Shown: positions 1 to 5,560, numbered from the stretch's first letter. The stretch: 5,958 bases of DNA from Planctomycetaceae bacterium (GCA_947453125.1 CANGGC010000192.1:1-5958); one strand, 5' to 3'. Program-made: numbers and translations. Notes: a model not told the origin generated them from the sequence alone.

Positions 1-1
1 G

Positions 2-304
2 GTGATCGCTGCTCTCGGCCCCCCCCACGTGCTCGTCAAGGGGGGCCATCTCGACGGCGCGGCGGTCGATCTGCTGTGGTCGGACGGGCGTGTGACGACC
101 TTCTCGGCGGCTCGCATCGACACCCGCCACACCCATGGCACCGGCTGCACCCTTTCGGCGGCGATCACGGCGCGGCTGGCGGCGGGCGAGTCCGTCGCCT
201 TGGCGGTGGCGGGCGGCTGCCGGTTCATCCGCAACGCGATCGCCGGCGCCCCCGGCCTCGGTGGCGGCTGCGGCCCCGTCGATCACTTCGCCGATCCGGG
301 CTGA
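2..304 (+). CDS. thiD: Hydroxymethylpyrimidine/phosphomethylpyrimidine kinase ThiD, C-terminal part
   Basis: This is the last 100 residues of a ThiD-type ribokinase-fold kinase, which phosphorylates HMP and then HMP-phosphate to the pyrophosphate used in cytoplasmic thiamine synthesis. Seen directly: the strand HVLVKGGHL (residues 9-17 of the visible part), the THGTGCTLSAAI segment (44-55) with the GTGC anion hole and family cysteine, and a C-terminal GPVDHF matching the usual GPVNHF ending. Family members have about 265 residues, so roughly 165 lie upstream of the window. The GTG at position 2 is therefore almost certainly an internal valine, not the start. The C-terminal glycine-rich stretch (PGLGGGCGPV) replaces the usual GHGHGP-like sequence. 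A fusion to ThiE upstream cannot be excluded. The stop is TGA at 302-304. Confidence 0.9.
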   Translation: MIAALGPPHVLVKGGHLDGAAVDLLWSDGRVTTFSAARIDTRHTHGTGCTLSAAITARLAAGESVALAVAGGCRFIRNAIAGAPGLGGGCGPVDHFADPG

Positions 305-640
305 CGGTTCCCCTGGTCGGAGTCGATCCATGGCCTCCAAGCCGCGTGGTCGCCGCGGATTGATCAAGAACATCGCCCCCAGTCGAGGAGGCCTGACAGG
401 CTCGGGTGTCTTGCGTCCCCGTCGACCGCCGGCTGATTGTGGTCGAGCGCCATGAACAGTTCCGAGCACCTGCCGTGGCGGGTGTTGGCCGGGGCAGATA
501 CCATGGTGGTAATCTGGAGGTGGCTCCGGAGATTCCCGCTGCTGCCGGCTTTTGCCGGTGAATAGCCGCGGGTGGCGGCGGCAGATCATGGGAAAGGAGG
601 GTGGCGATGATACGCGATGACATACGTCGGATCTCGCTTC
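305..640. other. Intergenic region between thiD and tRNA-Ile
   Basis: No gene with recognisable homology lies in these 336 bases. What can be seen: a 5-bp hairpin at 342-358 (CCGCG/CGCGG), an imperfect inverted repeat at 496-515 (AGATACC/GGTAATCT around a central ACCATGGT palindrome), a tight hairpin at 545-558 (CCGGC-TTTT-GCCGG), a 37-codon ORF at 452-565, and a strong Shine-Dalgarno sequence at 594-600. None of the hairpins is followed by a T run, so no intrinsic terminator for thiD is evident. I found no convincing -35/-10 pair for the tRNA gene. The region could hold a small RNA, but nothing here proves it. Confidence 0.5.
545..558. repeat. Small perfect hairpin CCGGC-TTTT-GCCGG
   Basis: Five G/C pairs close a four-T loop, which makes a compact and stable hairpin. 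It lacks a downstream T run, so it is not a standard intrinsic terminator. It lies inside the short ORF at 452-565 and about 80 bases before the tRNA-Ile gene. Five-base-pair hairpins also arise by chance in DNA this GC-rich. Confidence 0.3.
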
Positions 641-780
641 CCTCCCGTAGCTCAGTGGCAGAGCGTCGGCCTTATAAGCCGGTGGTCGCTGGTTCGATTC
701 CCGCCGGGAGGATTTTGCCGTTGGCGGTCTGCTGCCTGCGGCCCGTCAGTTGTGCCAGGGCTTCGCGGGCCGGTGCTTGA
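607..780 (+). other. Short ORF with a strong ribosome-binding site running through the tRNA-Ile gene (doubtful CDS)
   Basis: A Shine-Dalgarno sequence AAGGAGG (594-600) lies six bases before an ATG at 607. The ORF encodes 57 residues starting MIRDDIRRIS and ends with TGA at 778-780. It contains two AUA isoleucine codons (610-612 and 622-624) in its first six codons and reads straight through the tRNA gene, so most of its length cannot be under ordinary protein selection. I do not recognise the peptide. If translated at all, it would act as a leader of the tRNA transcript. The alternative, and more likely on priors, is a chance AGGAGG in purine-rich DNA. Confidence 0.15.
641..712 (+). tRNA. 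tRNA-Ile (anticodon UAU)
   Basis: A full cloverleaf can be folded. The acceptor stem CCTCCCG (641-647) pairs with CGGGAGG (705-711), with discriminator A at 712. The D stem is GCTC/GAGC (650-653/661-664). The anticodon stem TCGGC/GCCGG (666-670/678-682) closes loop CTTATAA, giving anticodon TAT at 673-675. The T stem (688-692/700-704) holds a TTCGATT loop and one U-C mismatch in its middle pair. The 3' CCA is not encoded. A37, A38, A73 and the U12-A23 pair agree with known isoleucyl-tRNA synthetase identity elements. The anticodon reads AUA, which most bacteria read with a CAU anticodon modified to lysidine by TilS. The gene stands alone, 34 bases from the converging AlgH-family gene. Confidence 0.93.
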
Positions 781-1297
781 TGCGAAGCGCCGCGGCGAGG
801 TTCGTATCGGCGACGTGCGTGGTGGCGCGTTGCCAGAGGCTGTGCTGGTCGCCGAACACGAGGTCACTCGTGGCCGGGGCGATCCCCCAGTCACCGGCCG
901 CCACCTCTGATTCGAGCTGCCCGGCGCCCCAGCCGGAATAGCCGGCGAAGACGAGAAGCGGCACATAGCCGTCGCGAAGGAGCGTGACGACGAGTTTCTT
1001 GCGCATGGCAAGAAACACCCCCGGCACGATGTCGCGCTCGGTCATGGCGGGATTGGCATGGAGCGCGAGCAGTGGCCCCTCGAGTGGCCCGCCGTTCATG
1101 AGCACGAGGTCGCAGGGGCACGGCCCATGCGCCGATTCATCCCAGACGGTATCCAGACGCTCGTCGCCCGGGCGATTGAGGACGAGGCCGAGGGCCCCGC
1201 CCTGATCGTGCTCGACGAGCAGGACGACCGTCCGGGAAAAGTTCGGGTCGTTCAGTTTCGCCGCAGCGACGAGCAGATGTCCGGCGAGCAAACCCAT
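746..1297 (-). CDS. AlgH/YqgE family protein (UPF0301)
   Basis: This 183-residue cytoplasmic protein belongs to the UPF0301 family (E. coli YqgE, Pseudomonas AlgH), whose biochemical role is unsettled despite AlgH's name as an alginate regulator. Visible family marks, numbered from the ATG: GHLLVAAAKLNDPNFSRTVV (6-25), EHDQGGALGLVLNRP (29-43), MNGGPLEGPLLALH (67-80) and GYSGWGAGQLESEV (119-132) followed by WGIAPAT. The length fits the family (about 185). I chose the ATG at 1297 because a GAGG lies five bases before it and homology begins there; a GTG at 1315 would add six residues (MLNEAL). It has no signal peptide or membrane segment. It converges on tRNA-Ile and diverges from the DUF1254 gene, so it appears to be a single-gene unit. 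Confidence 0.92.
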   Translation of the reverse strand: MGLLAGHLLVAAAKLNDPNFSRTVVLLVEHDQGGALGLVLNRPGDERLDTVWDESAHGPCPCDLVLMNGGPLEGPLLALHANPAMTERDIVPGVFLAMRKKLVVTLLRDGYVPLLVFAGYSGWGAGQLESEVAAGDWGIAPATSDLVFGDQHSLWQRATTHVADTNLAAALRIKHRPAKPWHN

Positions 1298-1617
1298 CAA
1301 AGCCTCGTTGAGCACGGTTCAGGCGGAGGGGGTGACAACGTTCCGCATGTCGGGACGAGGGCGGGGTGACGATCAAGGTGGCATCGGATCGACCGACTGG
1401 AGCGGCGTCATTCTACCGGCCGTTGGGACCCGGGGGGGCGGGATCTCGATTCCGGACGCCGCTGGCGGCCAGTTCGTCACCATGCCAGGGATGCGGAGGG
1501 ATGGAGCGATCCGAGGGGCGGAACGTACACTTTTTCCAGCCGATCGCCGCGGTCTGGCCAGCCAGGGCCCCGCGAAGCTCCCGGCACGATCACCGTGACC
1601 TCAACGAGGACTGAACC
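1298..1617. other. Divergent intergenic region between the AlgH-family and DUF1254/DUF1214 genes
   Basis: This 320-base stretch must hold the promoters of both flanking genes, which point away from each other, but I cannot identify a convincing -35/-10 pair. It is very G-rich in places (for example around 1430-1440) and contains a short inverted repeat, GCCG/CGGC, at 1458-1469. Open frames crossing it (1308-1598 and 1366-1614) encode low-complexity sequences with no family motifs and look like GC-driven chance frames. The only clear signal is the Shine-Dalgarno sequence of the downstream gene at 1606-1610. Confidence 0.5.
1606..1610 (+). promoter_or_regulatory. Ribosome-binding site fixing a TTG start
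   Basis: GAGGA lies seven bases before the TTG at 1618. An in-frame TGA at 1612-1614 sits between this site and the TTG, so translation cannot begin further upstream. Together these make TTG the start; the next in-frame ATG codons lie about 55 codons in, inside the conserved DUF1254 domain. Confidence 0.7.
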
Positions 1618-3027
1618 TTGGCAGCGGACGGACATCTCCCCACCACCGGCAGCGTGGCATCGCGGCTCGGCACACTCGATCTCGATCATGGCTATCCCAC
1701 AGCAGCCACCGTCGAGAAACTCTTCGACGATCTCGACTTCCAGCGGGCCTGTCAGGCCTATCTCTGGGCCCTCCCACTGATGGCGATGGTGCAGTGGCAG
1801 AGCGAGCATGCGTCGAAGTTCGGAGCAGGGAAGCTCGACTATGTCGACTACCTCACGTTCCAGGACAAGCTCGGTCTCCTCACCGCCAACGCCACCACCC
1901 CCTACATCATGGCCTTCCCGAATCTGAAGGAATCGGGGCCGCTCGTCCTGGAGATCCCGGCCGGGCCGACGGCAGGGGGCTGCACCGACTTCTGGCAGCG
2001 GCCGATCACCGATTCCGGGCAGACCGGCCCCGACAAGGGAGCGGGGGGAAGGTATCTGATCCTCGGCCCCGACGACGCCGACATGAAGCCCGACGGTTAC
2101 TTCGTGTTCCGCTCCCCGACAGTGAACATCTTCTCGGCTCACCGTGTCCTCGACCCCGATCCGGTCAAGGCCAGAGCGCTCATCGAAGGGCTGCGGATGT
2201 ATCCCTATGCACAACGCGACACCCCTCGTGCCACGCGGCATGTTTCCCCCGCCGGGAGAGCATGGAGCGGCGCGCAGCCCCGCGGCCTTGCCTATTGGGA
2301 GGAACTGGCAAGGGTCATCAATGAAGAGCCGGTCCACGAGCGCGATCGAATCATGATGGGGATGCTCCAGCCGCTGGGGATCGAGAAGGGGAAGCCATTC
2401 GCACCGAGCCCGAGGCAGCAGGAAATCCTCGCCGACGCGGCCGCAGCAGGCGAGGCGATGGCCCGGGCGATTGCGTATCAAAAGCGGTTTGCTAGCGCGA
2501 AGGTCTGGCCGGAGCGGGCATGGGAAAAATCCCTGATGCTCGCCGAGACGAATCAGGAGGCCCCCCATCACATGCAACTCGACGAACGGACGAGCTGGTT
2601 CTACGAGGCGGTCGGCGTGTCGGTGGGAATGATGGGGCGGGCCGTCGGTGTGGGGCAGGTCTATCTCGAGGCCACGCGGGACTCTGCCGGCACGTGGCTC
2701 GACGGTGGCAAGACCTACCGTCTCACTGTGCCGAAGGACGTGCCCGTCGCGCAGTTCTGGTCGGTCACCGTCTATGACAACGAGACACGCTGCTTCGTCG
2801 ACACCGGCGTGCAGCCCGACAGGTCATCGCGCGATCCGATCGTTACCAACCCCGACGGCTCGGTCGACCTCTTCTTCGGGCCGGCAGTCCCCGCCGGGAA
2901 GCTGGCAAGCAATTGGATCGAGACGCTCCCCGGGAAAGGCTGGTTCAGCTACTTCCGGCTCTACGGGCCGACGGCCACCTTCTTCGACCGCTCCTGGGTC
3001 CTCGGCGACTTCGAGCCGGTCGATTGA
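1618..3027 (+). CDS. DUF1254/DUF1214 two-domain protein
   Basis: This 469-residue protein has the standard two-domain order. A DUF1254-like region (about 40-180) carries the ACQAYLWALPLMAMV helix, the NATTPYIMAF segment (91-100) and an acidic LGPDDADMKPDGYFVFRSPT stretch. A linker follows, then a DUF1214-like region (about 355-460) with FWSVTVYDNETR (380-391), RSSR (402-405), NPDGSVDLFFGP (411-422), a conserved NWIETLPG (432-439) and FRLYGPT (446-452). The family is widespread and I know of no firmly assigned reaction. The start is TTG at 1618, fixed by an upstream in-frame stop and a GAGGA site. Many proteobacterial relatives carry a signal peptide; this one begins with a polar segment, so it should be cytoplasmic. 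It stands alone on its strand. Its last 67 bases overlap the ogt gene tail-to-tail. Confidence 0.9.
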   Translation: MAADGHLPTTGSVASRLGTLDLDHGYPTAATVEKLFDDLDFQRACQAYLWALPLMAMVQWQSEHASKFGAGKLDYVDYLTFQDKLGLLTANATTPYIMAFPNLKESGPLVLEIPAGPTAGGCTDFWQRPITDSGQTGPDKGAGGRYLILGPDDADMKPDGYFVFRSPTVNIFSAHRVLDPDPVKARALIEGLRMYPYAQRDTPRATRHVSPAGRAWSGAQPRGLAYWEELARVINEEPVHERDRIMMGMLQPLGIEKGKPFAPSPRQQEILADAAAAGEAMARAIAYQKRFASAKVWPERAWEKSLMLAETNQEAPHHMQLDERTSWFYEAVGVSVGMMGRAVGVGQVYLEATRDSAGTWLDGGKTYRLTVPKDVPVAQFWSVTVYDNETRCFVDTGVQPDRSSRDPIVTNPDGSVDLFFGPAVPAGKLASNWIETLPGKGWFSYFRLYGPTATFFDRSWVLGDFEPVD

Positions 3028-3575
3028 CGAGCGGACGATGGAGCGTCGCTCGATCGCGACTCATGACCGAGCAGCCAAGCTTTGGCGTCGGTACCGGCCG
3101 CGAAGCCGGTGAGGGAGCCGTCGGCGCCGATGACGCGATGGCAGGGAATGATGATCGGAATCGGATTGCGTCCATTGGCCGCACCGACCGCGCGCGCCTT
3201 GCGGGGATCGCCGAGGCGACGGGCTTGCTCGCCGTAGCTGATCGTCTCTCCGAACGGGATCCCCCGGAGCACTTCCCACGCGCCACGCTGGAATGGCGTG
3301 CCGCGTGGATCGAGGGAGAGATCGAACGTCGTTCGCGTGCCGGCAAAGTATTCTCCGAGCTGGTCGGCCGCGGCGCGGAGGATCGCGGAGGGCTCGGCCA
3401 AAGAGGGGAGCGAGGCCGGGGCTGATGCCCGTGACGACGGGCAGCGATCGACACGCGAGCCCAGAGCTTCCCCCGGCCAGAGCACCGCCCGCACTCCCTG
3501 CCCGGATGCTATCAGCGTCAGTTCCCCGACGGGGGTGGCGAGGATCGTCTGCTCAAGGACGGGGGGAATGGGCAT
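2961..3575 (-). CDS. ogt: Methylated-DNA--protein-cysteine S-methyltransferase (Ogt type)
   Basis: This suicide repair protein moves the alkyl group from O6-alkylguanine in DNA to its own cysteine. Numbered from the ATG at 3575 (204 residues): an N-terminal domain (TPVGELTLIASGQGVRAVLWPGE, 14-36), then the catalytic domain with GTPFQRGAWEVLRGIPFGETISYGEQARRLG (92-122), the DNA-intercalating RAVGAANGRNP segment (128-138), and PIIIPCHRV with acceptor Cys145. It ends with the family's LLGHE. There is no Ada-like zinc or AraC domain. A TTG at 3614 would add 13 residues; neither start has a clear Shine-Dalgarno sequence, and I prefer ATG because family similarity begins just after it. An unusual 31-residue Ser/Lys/Arg-rich tail follows the domain and reaches into the DUF1254/DUF1214 gene on the other strand. 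Confidence 0.93.
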   Translation of the reverse strand: MPIPPVLEQTILATPVGELTLIASGQGVRAVLWPGEALGSRVDRCPSSRASAPASLPSLAEPSAILRAAADQLGEYFAGTRTTFDLSLDPRGTPFQRGAWEVLRGIPFGETISYGEQARRLGDPRKARAVGAANGRNPIPIIIPCHRVIGADGSLTGFAAGTDAKAWLLGHESRSSDAPSSARQSTGSKSPRTQERSKKVAVGP

Positions 3576-3651
3576 GGAGCTACGAGCGTACGCGAGCGGG
3601 CTGGCCTCCGCCAAACACGAAGCGAATTCCCGACGCCTGCTCGCGTGGCGG

Positions 3652-3657
3652 TAGAAT
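3652..3657 (+). promoter_or_regulatory. Candidate -10 box for the TIGR03067 gene
   Basis: TAGAAT matches the sigma-70 -10 consensus at five of six bases and lies 51 bases before the ATG at 3709. Sixteen bases upstream, CCGACG (3630-3635) matches the -35 consensus at only three positions, so the promoter is weak or false. A GGGGA at 3697-3701 gives a plausible ribosome-binding site seven bases before the start. Confidence 0.3.
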
Positions 3658-3708
3658 CAGAGCATCGGGTGGACGCTTCTCACATTACCGCTCCCCGGGG
3701 ATTCCGTC

Positions 3709-4224
3709 ATGCCTGTCCGCTGTGAAGTCACCGAGATGGTTGTCGTGCCGCCGACCCGCGCCGCCGCCACGAATCTTAAAAAACTCCTCGAGACGGCGGT
3801 CGTCGTCGCCGCGATCGCCTGGGGCATCGTCGCCGGTAGCCCTGTTCTGGGGGCCGATGATGAAAAGGCGCTCCTCGACGGCATCTGGCTGCCCGTGGCG
3901 ATGGAGTTTGCCGGCCAGCCGTTTCCCGAGGAGGCCCGCCAGGGGATCGTTCTCGAGATCGCCGGCGAGGCCTACACCGTCACCGTCGGCAAGGAAGTCG
4001 ACAAAGGGACGGTGAAGGTCGATGCCGCGGCGACCCCCGTGACGATCGACATCGTCGGGGTTGTCGGCCCAAACAAGGGGAAGACGATCCTCGGAATCGT
4101 CGCGGTCGAGAAGGAGACGCTGCGGGTCTGTTACGACTTCAGCGGCAAGGACCGGCCGACGGAGTTCACAACCGCCGCAGGGACGCAGCAGTTCCTCGTC
4201 ACCTACGAGCGGAAAAAGCCGTGA
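3709..4224 (+). CDS. Exported TIGR03067-family protein of Planctomycetes
   Basis: This 171-residue protein starts with a basic region (NLKK, 22-25) and a hydrophobic segment (about 29-45), with a likely signal-peptidase site after VLGA (residue 49). The mature part of about 120 residues follows the TIGR03067 pattern: LDGIWLPVAMEFAGQPFPEE (56-75), an IAGEAYTVTVG strand (84-94), DKGTVKVDAAATPVTIDI (98-115), GKTILGIVAVEKETLRVCYDFSGKDRPTEF (124-153) and a final VTYERKKP. The family is abundant in Planctomycetes and has no assigned function. It probably folds into a small beta-barrel-like domain outside the cytoplasm; that fold is inference. The conserved cysteine in LRVCYD (Cys141) is present. 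The gene is divergent from ogt and ends 22 bases from the converging P450 gene. An internal ATG at 3736 could also serve as start. Confidence 0.85.
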   Translation: MPVRCEVTEMVVVPPTRAAATNLKKLLETAVVVAAIAWGIVAGSPVLGADDEKALLDGIWLPVAMEFAGQPFPEEARQGIVLEIAGEAYTVTVGKEVDKGTVKVDAAATPVTIDIVGVVGPNKGKTILGIVAVEKETLRVCYDFSGKDRPTEFTTAAGTQQFLVTYERKKP

Positions 4225-4246
4225 GGGCGGAGTCCGCGGCGGCGTT

Positions 4247-5398
4247 TCAGACCGGCCGCGTCGCGGGGGCCATCCGGACGGTGAGTTCGTCGTAGCCGAG
4301 CGTGCGGTCGTAGGCGGCGGTCTTCTCCACCCGGTCGCGCTGCGAGACTAAGTCGATCCGCTCCACCCGCCGGCATAAGGCGGCGAGGAGCGATTTCATC
4401 ACCGTCCGGGAGTGGGCGGCGCCCAGGCAGAGGTGGGGTCCGAAGCCGAACGAGACGTGCGGATTGGGGCGCCGGTCAAGCCGGATGGAGAGCGGTTCGT
4501 CGAACACCGTGCCGTCGAGATTGGCCGAGGCCCAGCCGAGGGAGACCCGCCCCCCCGGCTCGACAGCGATCCCGTCGACCGCGGTGGCGACCGGGCAGAC
4601 GCGGCCGATGTGCGTCAGCGGCATGAACACCCGAAAGAACTCTTCCGCGGCGTGGATGATCCGGTCGGGGTCGGCCCTGAGAAAGGCAAAATCAGCCTGT
4701 GTGCCGGCGAGGTGGCCGATCGCGCAGGTGATCGAGTGGATGATCGTGTCGCGGCCGCCGGCGAAAGCGAGATTGGCAAAGCCGAGCATCTCGGCGCGGT
4801 CGAGCGGCCGGCCGCGGAAGCTGGACCGGGTGAGGAGGCTGAAGAAGTCGTCGCCCGGGGAAGCCTCGGCTCGATCGAAGCAGTTGTTGAGGTAGTCCTC
4901 GAGCTGACGGGCTTTGGTGAGACCGTCGTTGCCGTGGAAGACATGGACCCCCCAGCCGATCCAGATGTCGGCTTCCGACTCGGGCACGTCGAGGAGGACG
5001 GTCAGCGCCAGCGACTGGAGCGGCAGGGCGAACCCCTCGACGATCTCGATCGTGTCGCGCGCGAGCGCCTCGTCGAGGAGCCGGGCGACGATGCAGTCGA
5101 TGCGGGCAACGAAGGCCGGCTGCTTGGCCCGGAGGAAGAAGGGCTCGACGAGCCGGCGGTAGTCGGTGTGGTCGGGAGGGTCGAGCTCGATCGGCAGTTG
5201 GCGGACGCTGCGGAGCTGCTCCTCCGACGGGATCGGCACACGGAATGGGGCGTCGGAGCTGAAGGTATGCCAGTCCTTCGCGGCCCGGCGAACCTCCTCG
5301 TGGCGGAGGATCATCGGGATCTCATCCCCCTGAAACGGACAGCGGAGCACGCCGTCGGTCTCGCGGGCCCGGCGGAATGGATCGTCGATGGAAGTCAT
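4247..5398 (-). CDS. Cytochrome P450, soluble bacterial class
   Basis: This 383-residue haem monooxygenase should insert one oxygen atom from O2 into an unknown substrate, using electrons from a ferredoxin system not present in the window. Seen directly: the C-helix LDPPDHTDYRRLVEPFF (72-88) with His77 and Arg81, the I-helix oxygen-activation motif AGGRDT (213-218), the K-helix ExxR as EFFR (253-256), and a complete haem loop FGFGPHLCLG (317-326) with cysteine ligand Cys324. There is no membrane anchor. The usual SANRD before the haem loop reads SANLD here, with leucine in place of arginine. The ATG at 5398 is the first possible start, because an in-frame TGA lies four codons upstream. No Shine-Dalgarno site is visible; an inverted repeat occupies that place. 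I cannot assign a CYP family or a substrate. Confidence 0.95.
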   Translation of the reverse strand: MTSIDDPFRRARETDGVLRCPFQGDEIPMILRHEEVRRAAKDWHTFSSDAPFRVPIPSEEQLRSVRQLPIELDPPDHTDYRRLVEPFFLRAKQPAFVARIDCIVARLLDEALARDTIEIVEGFALPLQSLALTVLLDVPESEADIWIGWGVHVFHGNDGLTKARQLEDYLNNCFDRAEASPGDDFFSLLTRSSFRGRPLDRAEMLGFANLAFAGGRDTIIHSITCAIGHLAGTQADFAFLRADPDRIIHAAEEFFRVFMPLTHIGRVCPVATAVDGIAVEPGGRVSLGWASANLDGTVFDEPLSIRLDRRPNPHVSFGFGPHLCLGAAHSRTVMKSLLAALCRRVERIDLVSQRDRVEKTAAYDRTLGYDELTVRMAPATRPV

Positions 5399-5405
5399 GA
5401 GGGGG

Positions 5406-5427
5406 CGTCAGCAGCGTTGGGCTGACG
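5406..5427 (-). repeat. Perfect inverted repeat between tRNA-Gln and the P450 start
   Basis: CGTCAGC (5406-5412) and GCTGACG (5421-5427) form a perfect 7-bp stem with an 8-base loop. On the minus strand the stem ends seven bases before the P450 ATG, exactly where a ribosome-binding site would lie, and it is followed by CCCCC instead of a T run. It could end or process the tRNA-Gln transcript, modulate P450 translation, or be an operator. The structure is directly visible; its function is inference. Confidence 0.5.
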
Positions 5428-5441
5428 AAGGGCGGCGTGAG

Positions 5442-5512
5442 TTACCCGGCTAGGATTCGAACCTAGACAAAGGGAACCAAAATCCCTTGTGCTACCGTTA
5501 CACCACCGGGTA
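5442..5512 (-). tRNA. tRNA-Gln (anticodon UUG)
   Basis: Read on the minus strand, the acceptor stem TACCCGG pairs with CCGGGTA, including the weak U1-A72 first pair typical of glutamine tRNAs, with discriminator A73. The D stem is GTGT/GCAC with one G-U pair. The anticodon stem AGGGA/TCCCT closes loop TTTTGGT, giving anticodon TTG (CAA codons, and CAG by wobble). The variable loop has four bases. The T stem CTAGG/CCTAG closes a TTCGAAT loop. CCA is not encoded. The gene lies between rex and the P450 gene on the same strand, 48 bases after the rex stop and 43 bases before the P450 start. Confidence 0.96.
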
Positions 5513-5525
5513 GTGGGCGCTGCGA

Positions 5526-5531
5526 ATCATA
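5526..5531 (-). promoter_or_regulatory. Candidate -10 box for tRNA-Gln
   Basis: On the minus strand this reads TATGAT, matching the sigma-70 consensus at five of six bases, and it ends 13 bases before the tRNA 5' end, a normal distance for a tRNA promoter. The expected -35 region falls in a C-rich stretch that does not resemble TTGACA, so recognition would rest on the -10 box or an activator. The tRNA could also be transcribed by read-through from rex. Confidence 0.4.
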
Positions 5532-5532
5532 C

Positions 5533-5558
5533 CCCATCACGGGAGCGGGAGGGATGGG
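5533..5558 (-). other. Weak hairpin after the rex stop codon
   Basis: CCCATC (5533-5538) pairs with GATGGG (5553-5558) around a 14-base loop, starting three bases past the rex stop. It has no T run, so it is not a typical intrinsic terminator, but it is the only inverted repeat between rex and tRNA-Gln. Confidence 0.25.
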
Positions 5559-5560
5559 CG

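Noticed and set aside
452..565. 37-codon ORF starting MNSSEHLPWRVL
   Set aside because: No strong Shine-Dalgarno sequence, no recognisable similarity, and a hairpin within it; too little to call a gene.
225..623. 132-codon minus-strand frame over the thiD end and the intergenic region
   Set aside because: Arg/Ser/Pro-rich with no family features; its last part is antisense to thiD.
713..745. Possible terminator after tRNA-Ile (GCC-GTT-GGC at 717-725)
   Set aside because: The stem has only three base pairs and no T run follows.
1366..1614. 82-codon plus-strand frame ending just before the DUF1254/DUF1214 start
   Set aside because: The translational coupling look (stop at 1612-1614, next start at 1618) is tempting, but the peptide has no recognisable features and no good ribosome-binding site, and composition suggests chance.
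1477..2577. 366-codon open frame on the minus strand opposite the DUF1254/DUF1214 gene
   Set aside because: It lies mostly antisense to a gene with clear family motifs, shows no recognisable motifs itself, and long antisense frames are expected in DNA with GC-rich third positions.
3293..4015. 240-codon plus-strand frame crossing ogt and the start of the TIGR03067 gene
   Set aside because: It is rich in Arg, Ser and Pro, has no motif, and overlaps two well-supported genes in wrong frames.
4412..5425. 337-codon open frame on the plus strand opposite the P450 gene
   Set aside because: Low-complexity Glu/Asp/Val/Gly/Arg composition mirrors the P450 codons; the P450 has all its motifs, so this is a shadow frame.
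5484..5491. TTGTG half-site resembling a Rex operator
   Set aside because: It falls inside the tRNA-Gln gene, has no matching CACAA half at the right spacing, and is explained by tRNA structure.
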